This document shows, piece after piece, positions 58,187 to 64,000 of a DNA stretch of 64,000 bases. The translations under genes and the position numbers were made by a program. The notes under the pieces are model-generated. The model worked only from the letters and a program-made list of their open reading frames with translations, did no database searches and was not told the origin of the DNA. The stretch's first letter is position 1. Every line of letters starts with the position of its first letter. Source of the DNA: CBDHDJ01 sp965261645. Lineage in GTDB: Bacteria > Pseudomonadota > Alphaproteobacteria > SHVV01. Location: assembly GCA_965261645.1 (NCBI GenBank), contig CBDHDJ010000003.1, positions 992,001 through 1,056,000 of the forward strand, written 5' to 3'.

Positions 58187-58597
58187 TTAGGGCGCGCCCT
58201 CGATTCGCGGCAGTGACGGGATGCGATCGATCCACGGCAGCTCGGACCTCGTGAAGATGCGGACCTTCGGTTCAAGCTGGCCGCGCTGGTTGATCGAGCC
58301 GGTGCGGATGCCGTAGAGCGGCCCGCCCTCCTCCGAGGTCGCGTAGATCGACGACCCGCACTCGGGGCAGAAGGCCTGCTGGCGCTTGTTGCCGCTGTCG
58401 CCGGTCTTGAGATACACCTTGAGCTCGCCCGACAGTAGCTTGAAGCCGTTCTCCACAGTGAACGCGACCGTGCGAAACGACGATCCCGACAGACGCTGGC
58501 AATCGGTGCAGTTGCAGATCATGACCTTCTCGGGATCGATCTCCGCTTCGTAGGTGATGAACCCGCAATGGCATCCCCCATCGACTTTCATGGTCAA
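58187..58597 (-). CDS. GFA (glutathione-dependent formaldehyde-activating)-family protein
   Basis: A 136-residue zinc-binding protein of the Gfa/CENP-V fold. Zinc ligands lie in GGCHCGFITYEAE, MICNCTDCQRLSG and FCPECGSSIYAT, all present. Original members were proposed to speed S-hydroxymethylglutathione formation; most relatives are uncharacterised. The start MTMKVDGGCHCG follows an AGGAGAAG ribosome-binding site. The stop codon TAA falls exactly in the four bases flanking IS1182-like copy 2, so the last residues (IEGAP) may have been altered by the insertion, though overall length is normal. Confidence 0.88.
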   Translation of the reverse strand: MTMKVDGGCHCGFITYEAEIDPEKVMICNCTDCQRLSGSSFRTVAFTVENGFKLLSGELKVYLKTGDSGNKRQQAFCPECGSSIYATSEEGGPLYGIRTGSINQRGQLEPKVRIFTRSELPWIDRIPSLPRIEGAP

Positions 58598-58769
58598 CTT
58601 CTCCTTTGCGCCGCTTCCCGCGCGCCCGTCTTACGACGGGCGACAAGCTAACCCAAAATCTCGATGCGCGAAAACGGAACCTTGCCGCCGCCCGCGGCGC
58701 GCCTGTTGCCTCCTTCAGGCCATGGGCTTTTATGAGGCAATCGAAGTCGAGTAGAGATGTGAGTCATGT

Positions 58770-59025
58770 GTAACGGCGGAGGAATAATGATGGAGTGGAC
58801 GCCTCCTCCCGACGGCATCGACCGTCGCACGGTGGAGAAGATGCTGGCGGTGGCGCGGATCCTGGGCGACGGCACGCGCCGGCGCACCCAGGCCTTCACC
58901 CACCTGCGATCGCATTATCTGTTCCGCGACCGCTTCGCCCGGCCCCGTAAGGGCAACGACAAGGGCAAGGTTGAGGCCCTGGTGAAGACGGCACGGCGCC
59001 GGTTCATGGTGCCGATCCCGAAGGT
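58770..59025 (+). pseudogene. IS21-family IstA remnant
   Basis: The plus strand encodes PDGIDRRTVEKMLAVARILG, an IstA-like HTH piece. It then jumps to RTQAFTHLRSHYLFRDRFAR and PRKGNDKGKVEALVKTARRR, ending FMVPIPKV. The second part is the end of the integrase core of IS21 transposases (GxGNDKGKVE includes the last catalytic Glu). The middle is deleted and the 3' part is cut at about 59025 by the IS630 remnant. Confidence 0.75.
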
Positions 59026-59029
59026 GCAT

Positions 59030-59566
59030 GAGGCACCGGGGCGCGGCACCGTTCGCCGCGCCGTGCCCGGCCATAGCCCGCGCCTTTTTGGTCGAGGCCC
59101 CGGTTTCGTCGATGAAGACCAGTCGCTCCGGCTTCAGGTCCGGCTGGGCCACGAACCAGGCGTGGCGCCGTCGCAGAACGTCAGGGCGCCGCTGCTCGCT
59201 GGCGTGCGCGCTTTTTCGAACGTCATCCGGCGACGGTCGAGCAGGCGCCAGATCGTGCTCTGCGCGACCACCAGACCATGGGCCGCATCGAGATGCTCAG
59301 CCAGCTCCGCCAAGGTGATGTCCGGCGTCACCTCGACCAGGGACAGAATCTCCTCGCCATGGGCCTCGATCCGGTACGAGCGGTGATCGCCGCCCCGTGG
59401 CCGCTCTCCGACATCGCCGCTCCGTCGCCACAGATCAACCCATTTGATCGCTGTCGAAGCCGCTACCCCAAAACGTTGCGAGGCCGAACGCCGGGGCATC
59501 CCGCCTTCAACCGCCGCGACAAGCCGCGCTCGAAGATCGTTGGAAAGAGATTTCGCGATGCAGGCT
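59030..59566 (-). pseudogene. IS630-family transposase remnant
   Basis: The minus strand encodes AKSLSNDLRARLVAAVEGGM, PRRSASQRFGVAASTAIKWV, SYRIEAHGEEILSLVEVTPD and LAEHLDAAHGLVVAQSTIWR. A one-base loss in an A run near 59210 then shifts the frame. It continues SAHASEQRRPDVLRRRHAWF and PERLVFIDETGASTK, the first catalytic Asp block. Homology ends at about 59030 against the IS21 remnant. The C-terminal half is missing, so the gene is dead. Confidence 0.82.
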
Positions 59567-59743
59567 GGCCTCCTTTTCCAGCCCGCACCTTGAATCACAT
59601 AACGAGCCTCCGCGGAATCCCTCACGATTCCGAATGATCACAAAATGCTATAGCTTTTGCGGTGGGTTGTTGTTTCGGCAATCTACGCCCACCAAGTTTC
59701 GCAAACTCGCTATCCCCAGACGCCCGCGGGCGGAGTCATTGCC

Positions 59744-61648
59744 TTGCTAAAGATTGAAAACCTCACTTACCGCATCGCGGGCCGACTTCTTTTTGACGAT
59801 GTAAACGCCGTCGTTAACGCCGGCCACAAGGTGGGGGTTGTCGGCCGCAACGGTGCCGGTAAGACGACACTGTTTGGTCTGATTACCGGCGTGGCTGACA
59901 GCGACGGCGGACGCATCTCGGTGCCACCACACTGGCGTGTGGGGATTACGTCTCAAGACGCACCCAACGGTCGCGACAGCCTGATCGATACCGTGATTGG
60001 TGCGGATACGGAATTGGCGAGCTTATGGCAGGAGGCGGAAACGGCCACCGATCCAGCGCGGATCGCTGAGATCCATGACCTTCTAGCCCGGTGTCAGTCG
60101 TATTCCGCGACGGCCCGCGCGGCACGTATTCTAGCCGGCTTGGGCTTCGACGAAGCCGCGCAACAGCGCAGTTGCGCCTCGTTTTCGGGTGGTTGGCGTA
60201 TGCGCGTGGCGCTGGCCTCGCTGCTGTTTACCGCGCCCGATTTGTTGCTACTGGACGAGCCGACCAACCATCTCGACCTCGAAGCGACACTATGGCTGGA
60301 GGACTACATAGCGCGCTACAAGGGGGCGGTCGTGATTATTAGCCACGATCGCGACCTTCTCAATCGGGCGGTCGGAGAAATTCTTCACCTCGAAAACACC
60401 AAACTGATCCATTACCAGGGCAATTACGACCAATTTGAGGCGAATCGCCGAATGCGGTTGGAGCTCGACGGCAAACTGCGTGTCAAGCAGGAAGCCCAAC
60501 GTGCCCATATGGAGAAATTCGTCGATCGATTTCGCGCGCAGGCCACGAAGGCCAAACAGGCACAATCGCGCATTAAGATGTTGGCGCGCCTGGCGCCGCC
60601 CACCGCAATATCCAGTGAGCGAGCGCCCAACTTCCATTTTCCCAAGGTCGCGGTGTTGGCACCGCCTCTCTACAGCCTCTATAGGGTCGACGTCGGCTAC
60701 GACGACACGCCGGTTCTCTCAAACATCTCGTTGCGTTTAGATAGCGATGACCGCATCGCATTGCTCGGTGCAAACGGAAACGGCAAGACCACGTTTATCA
60801 AGTTGCTGGCTGGCATGCTCAAGCCAATGGCGGGCGAGGTGGTGAAGTCGCCGAGGCTTCGGGTCGGCTATTTTTCCCAACAACTCACCGAACAGCTCGA
60901 TCCATCGGCTAGCCCGATTGAGTCGCTGGGCCGGCTGCGCCCCGACGATACCCCGGAGAAAATGCGCACCTATCTGGGCCGTTTTGGATTTACCAACGAC
61001 ATGGCTTTGGGCCGTATCGGGTCGTTGTCCGGGGGAGAGCGGGCGCGTCTGGTGTTCGCGCAAATCGCAGCCAGCGAACCGCATGTGTTGTTATTGGATG
61101 AACCGACAAACCATCTCGACATGGCATCGCGCGATGCTCTGGCTGAGGCGATCAACGAGTTCGATGGGGCGGTGGTGATCGTCAGCCATGACCCTCACCT
61201 GATTGCACTAACCGTCGATCGATTCTGGCTTGTAAGCGGAAGTCGGGTGGCGTCGTTTGAGGGCGATATGGCGGACTATCGGGCCCTGACGCTCGAGCGC
61301 AAGTCTCGACCCGATGAGTCCTCCCGCACCGAGGCCATGCCAACACCTAGTCGGGTAACGACAAATAAAAAGGAGAAGCGTCGCAGGTCGGCCGAGCGGC
61401 GTCGGGACGCTTCGTCGCTCACCAACAAGGTCAAGAAGGCCGAAGCACTGGTCGACCGCCTGACTCTCGAGAAGCAGGAAATACTCGAAAAACTCGCCGA
61501 TCCCGCTCTCTATCGCGAGCAACCGGAGGAGTCGAAACGACTGCAACAGAAAATTGGCTGGCTCCAGCGCGATCTCGATGCCGCCGAAGCCGCTTGGATC
61601 GCAGGCCAGGAGAAGTTAGAAAGTGCCGCCAAAATTGGCGTCGCCTAG
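59744..61648 (+). CDS. ABC-F family ATPase (translation factor type)
   Basis: A 634-residue soluble protein with two ABC domains and no membrane part. Members act on ribosomes rather than as transporters. The start is a TTG (LLKIENLTYRIAGRLLF), which matches the family start; the frame is open upstream without homology. Domain 1: Walker A GRNGAGKTT, signature SFSGGWRMRVALASLLF, Walker B LLLLDEPTNHLDLE. Linker (about 245-310) with RFRAQATKAKQAQSRIKMLA. Domain 2: GANGNGKTT, SLSGGERARLVFAQIAA, LLLDEPTNHLDM. A C-terminal coiled coil (about 555-630) resembles Uup-type proteins. It lies between decayed IS sequences. Confidence 0.93.
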   Translation: MLKIENLTYRIAGRLLFDDVNAVVNAGHKVGVVGRNGAGKTTLFGLITGVADSDGGRISVPPHWRVGITSQDAPNGRDSLIDTVIGADTELASLWQEAETATDPARIAEIHDLLARCQSYSATARAARILAGLGFDEAAQQRSCASFSGGWRMRVALASLLFTAPDLLLLDEPTNHLDLEATLWLEDYIARYKGAVVIISHDRDLLNRAVGEILHLENTKLIHYQGNYDQFEANRRMRLELDGKLRVKQEAQRAHMEKFVDRFRAQATKAKQAQSRIKMLARLAPPTAISSERAPNFHFPKVAVLAPPLYSLYRVDVGYDDTPVLSNISLRLDSDDRIALLGANGNGKTTFIKLLAGMLKPMAGEVVKSPRLRVGYFSQQLTEQLDPSASPIESLGRLRPDDTPEKMRTYLGRFGFTNDMALGRIGSLSGGERARLVFAQIAASEPHVLLLDEPTNHLDMASRDALAEAINEFDGAVVIVSHDPHLIALTVDRFWLVSGSRVASFEGDMADYRALTLERKSRPDESSRTEAMPTPSRVTTNKKEKRRRSAERRRDASSLTNKVKKAEALVDRLTLEKQEILEKLADPALYREQPEESKRLQQKIGWLQRDLDAAEAAWIAGQEKLESAAKIGVA

Positions 61649-61689
61649 CGATACAGCCAACGGGCGTCCGTCAGGATCAAGCTGATCCC

Positions 61690-62067
61690 ATGTTCGCTGG
61701 CATGTTTAGCTTGTTTGGTCGCTCGCGCGAACTGCAGCAGTTCGACCGCGAGCTGCGTGACGCGGGTCTCCATCCGGCGCTGGTGCCAGAGCCGGTAAAG
61801 CTGACAGCACTAAAGCTGCTCAAGGAGATCGGCCCGGTCACCGAGGCTGCCTCGGCCCATGCCTCACTCCTATTGGCGTACTGTATCCTCGGTCGAAGCG
61901 ACTTCGAGGCCGTCAACGATGCCACGCTCGTCAACGCGGTCGAGGCCCGGGTCGTCGTCGCGCTTGGCACCGAAGATGGACCGGATGCGCGTCTCGTTTT
62001 ACTGGCGCTGCATGCGGGTGTGATCGATCCAAGTGTCATCGAGTATTTTGGATTGGAGGCTGAATAG
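61690..62067 (+). CDS. small conserved hypothetical protein
   Basis: A 125-residue helical protein starting MFAGMFSLFGRSRELQQFDR (an alternative ATG lies four codons on). Sequence blocks are ELRDAGLHPALVPEPVKLTA, LKLLKEIGPVTEAASAHASL and LLAYCILGRSDFEAVNDATL, ending EYFGLEAE. No catalytic motif, signal peptide or membrane helix is seen. It starts 42 bases after the ABC-F gene in the same direction and is likely cotranscribed with it. Function unknown. Confidence 0.75.
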   Translation: MFAGMFSLFGRSRELQQFDRELRDAGLHPALVPEPVKLTALKLLKEIGPVTEAASAHASLLLAYCILGRSDFEAVNDATLVNAVEARVVVALGTEDGPDARLVLLALHAGVIDPSVIEYFGLEAE

Positions 62068-62140
62068 CTGTCCCTCCCATTTATTCCATCTATCGCAGAA
62101 TTCTTAGAATTGTTCATCACCACCGGATACCTTTTCCGGC

Positions 62141-62440
62141 ATGCATAAGATCATCGAAATCTTCGCGGGCCGCGCGGCGCTCCACACAGAAATCCTTGCC
62201 CTGAGACAGCAGGTAGCTGTCCTGAAACGGAAAAGGCCCCGGCCATCGCTTCGGATGGCGGATAGGTTTTTGGGTCATCCTGTCTTGCCTATGGCCTGGC
62301 TGGCGCCACGCCCTGGTAATCGTCTGTCCCGAGACCGTCATCGGTTGGCACTGCAAGGGGTTCAGGCTTTTCTGGACAAGCCCGTCGTTCCGAGATACCC
62401 AGATCCGCTTGGAGATGATCGATGCGGTACCGGCGGCGGG
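62141..62440 (+). pseudogene. integrase-core transposase N-terminal remnant
   Basis: The plus strand encodes AGRAALHTEILALRQQVAVL and RPSLRMADRFL, the typical start of an rve-type transposase. A frameshift in a T run near 62270 follows. The other frame continues SCLWPGWRHALVIVCPETVI and GWHCKGFRLFWT. It ends at about 62440 where IS3-derived sequence begins. Only the N-terminal 100 residues are left. Confidence 0.7.
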
Positions 62441-62446
62441 CGGGGC

Positions 62447-62640
62447 TTAGGAGTTTCCCTCAAGCACCTCTTTGAGGATCAACTTGTCCAGCGTCAAGTC
62501 AGAGACCGCATTGCGGAGACGGCTATTCTCCTTCTCAAGCTCCTTCAGGCGCTTGGCCTGATCGACGCGAAGGAGCGGAGCCGGGGCGCCAAGGGCAAGG
62601 ATCGCGGGGTCGATAGAGACGGCGGAGCGCGCCGGCATGG
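62447..62640 (-). pseudogene. IS3-family OrfA C-terminal remnant (second IS3 type)
   Basis: On the minus strand, AKRLKELEKENSRLRNAVSD followed by LTLDKLILKEVLEGNS is the zipper end of an IS407-type OrfA. It is joined in frame to the broken orfB of a different IS3 element upstream, so one open frame contains pieces of two elements. Confidence 0.75.
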
Positions 62641-62724
62641 CGGGGGGGATGCGGCGAGGCGCCAGGCGGACCTGTTCGATCCCGTGCCGCAGTCCCCGGC
62701 GGACGCGGCCATGGCCTGGGCAGT

Positions 62725-63001
62725 GGAACATCAGCCGCTCAACAGTGCAGCGAGCGACATCGAAGCCTTCCCGCTGCAATTGCCGCCACACCTTGCGCAC
62801 GCCGCAGACACGGAAGTTCTCTTCGAAGACGCGTCGGACCTCGGCCTTGAGAGCCATATCCCGCTTCGCCCGTGCCGACAGCCTGGCCGGATCGCGCCGC
62901 CTGGCCACATGGTCGTAGTAGGTCGACGGGGCGATCGGCAGCACCTTGCAGATCGGCTCGACCCCGTGCGCCTCGCGGTGATCGTCGATGAACGCGATCA
63001 T
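62725..63001 (-). pseudogene. IS3-family OrfB N-terminal remnant
   Basis: Starts MIAFIDDHREAHGVEPICKV at 63001, overlapping the orfA stop by ATGA. It continues LPIAPSTYYDHVARRRDPAR, EVRRVFEENFRVCGVRKVWR and RCTVERLM, the HTH_21 region that precedes the integrase core. After VERLM homology is lost at about 62725, and the entire DDE domain is missing. Confidence 0.8.
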
Positions 63002-63324
63002 GGCTTGAACCGGCGGTCGAGCTCCGCCTGGGCAAAATAGGCGCTCGCCTTGCGCAGGATCTCGTTGACCTGCCGGAGGTCGCGGCTCTCCCGCTCCAGG
63101 GTTTTCAACCGCTCGGCGACCTCGCTGGGGACGCCGGCGCGCACGCCGCTGTCGCGCTCGAACCTCTTCACCCACTCATTGAGCGTCTGCGCCGTGCAGC
63201 CGATCTTCCCAGCTATCAAGGAAACAGCCGCCCAACGCGAGGCGTGTTCGTCCTCGTGATCCAGAACCATCCGCACCGCACGGGCGCGAACCTCAGAAGA
63301 AAACCTGTTCCTTGTCTTGCTCAT
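62998..63324 (-). CDS. IS3-family transposase OrfA
   Basis: A complete 108-residue OrfA: MSKTRNRFSSEVRARAVRMV, then SRWAAVSLIAGKIGCTAQTL and NEWVKRFERDSGVRAGVPSE, ending with the zipper LKTLERESRDLRQVNEILRK. It differs from the OrfA at 4521-4895, so it belongs to another IS3 subgroup. Its orfB partner is truncated, so the element is inactive. Confidence 0.88.
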   Translation of the reverse strand: MSKTRNRFSSEVRARAVRMVLDHEDEHASRWAAVSLIAGKIGCTAQTLNEWVKRFERDSGVRAGVPSEVAERLKTLERESRDLRQVNEILRKASAYFAQAELDRRFKP

Positions 63325-63689
63325 AATGGCTCCACTTTCTCAAGAGTTGGAGCCTCCGCCAAACCCGGCGCGGTTCAATGGGCGACCAAGCAATGGTGTT
63401 TTGGAAGCGTACGCAGAAGAACTAACGGGCTGCGCGAAACGTTGTTGCAGGCGGATGCGGATGGCCCCCTGCGGTCTGAGGATATCTGGCCACTGGATTT
63501 TGTCTGGTCGCTGGGTTTGATAGAGCCGACGGCATCTGCCTTTAGGAGTTCGCCGCAGCCTTGCCGTGAAGCCGGCATCCAGAACTCGTGGTTTCCTCAT
63601 AGGCACGCATGATGCTTCTAGTGGATTAATCGGATCGAAAGAGTCCGATTTGGGATTCCGTATTGTGCCGTGGCATGCGAGTCTGGCAC
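63325..63689. other. decayed stretch without recognisable gene
   Basis: About 365 bases upstream of the IS3 orfA. Open frames on both strands show no clear homology. It may include the outer end of the broken IS3 element and other IS debris. Confidence 0.4.
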
Positions 63690-63795
63690 ATGCGCTGCGG
63701 AATCTCCTTCACAGTATCGGCCGGCGACGGTCAGCGATTGCGCGCGATCGTCGCGGACCCCAAGAGCCCGCAGAAGCACGTCTGGCGGGCGCCGG
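63690..63795 (+). pseudogene. IS630-family transposase N-terminal remnant
   Basis: MRCGISFTVSAGDGQRLRAI followed by VADPKSPQKHVWRAP matches the start of IS630-type transposases (the SPQKHVWRA block). Homology stops after about 35 residues. The remaining 200 bases to the window end show no recognisable gene. Confidence 0.65.
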
Positions 63796-64000
63796 CAGGG
63801 GTCTCAATAGCGGCATCTAAATGGGACCTTCTGGAGAAAGGTGCGACAGGAATGCTACCCGCTTCGCAAGGGTTTGGGCGCCGCCCTTGGCAGTTTGCTG
63901 GGGCCAGCAGCCGTCGCGGCCTTGAGGGCGGCGGAAGGGCGTCTCGCGGCGATTGCGAAGACCGCTTAGCGCGCCATGGCACGATCGGGTCTCACCGAAG

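Overview
The window looks like a high-GC alphaproteobacterial chromosome, probably a Rhodospirillales-like lineage. The evidence is a complete aapJQMP general amino-acid ABC operon, a perfect CtrA box (TTAA-N7-TTAA), a perfect FNR/FixK box, a STAS-fused Mla permease and many alphaproteobacterial-type proteins. No rRNA, tRNA or CRISPR array was recognised. The species is not determined.

Layout. 1-9.7 kb is accessory DNA: an IS6-family transposase gene split by a group II intron (224-2139), peptide deformylase, an IS1380 remnant, an IS3 element, a frameshifted MmeI-like single-chain restriction-modification gene behind a higBA toxin-antitoxin pair, and about 1.15 kb with no recognisable gene. 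9.7-26.3 kb is mainly housekeeping and envelope DNA: two SDR genes, ubiX, an Hpt-like/receiver pair, an MBL-fold gene cut by an IS1595 element, a shortened universal stress gene under an FNR box, a thioredoxin-NHL protein, a broken GST gene, ArsR/SRPBCC, NnrU, an ADP-ribosylglycohydrolase-like gene, the mlaE-mlaF-mlaD-lipoprotein operon and a TRAP binding protein. 26.3-31 kb holds a peroxiredoxin remnant and aapJQMP. 31-55.6 kb holds a CHASE2 adenylate cyclase, an IS1182-like copy, a peptide ABC set without ATPases, an S1C-like pseudo-protease, a receiver-GGDEF-EAL protein, mlaC-sel1-mlaA, pgk, a 514-residue unknown protein, IS1595 and IS5 elements, a FIST/coiled-coil/GAF-PAS-cyclase cluster and a PhyH dioxygenase. 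55.7-64 kb is an IS graveyard (IS1-like, second IS1182-like copy, IS21, IS630, integrase-type and IS3 pieces) enclosing a GFA-family gene, an ABC-F ATPase and a small unknown protein.

How it fits together. Retrograde lipid transport (MlaA/MlaC plus MlaEFD plus lipoprotein) is encoded in two separate clusters, but mlaE and mlaC each carry one in-frame stop. Nucleotide signalling is prominent: two class III cyclases and one c-di-GMP protein. At least eight genes are damaged by single small events (frameshifts, stops, a 13-bp duplication, IS-linked deletion). This suggests a genome undergoing IS expansion and gene decay, unless some lesions are assembly errors. The best candidate for an undescribed system is the FIST / 36-residue-repeat coiled-coil / GAF-GAF-PAS-cyclase cluster at 50.1-54.1 kb.
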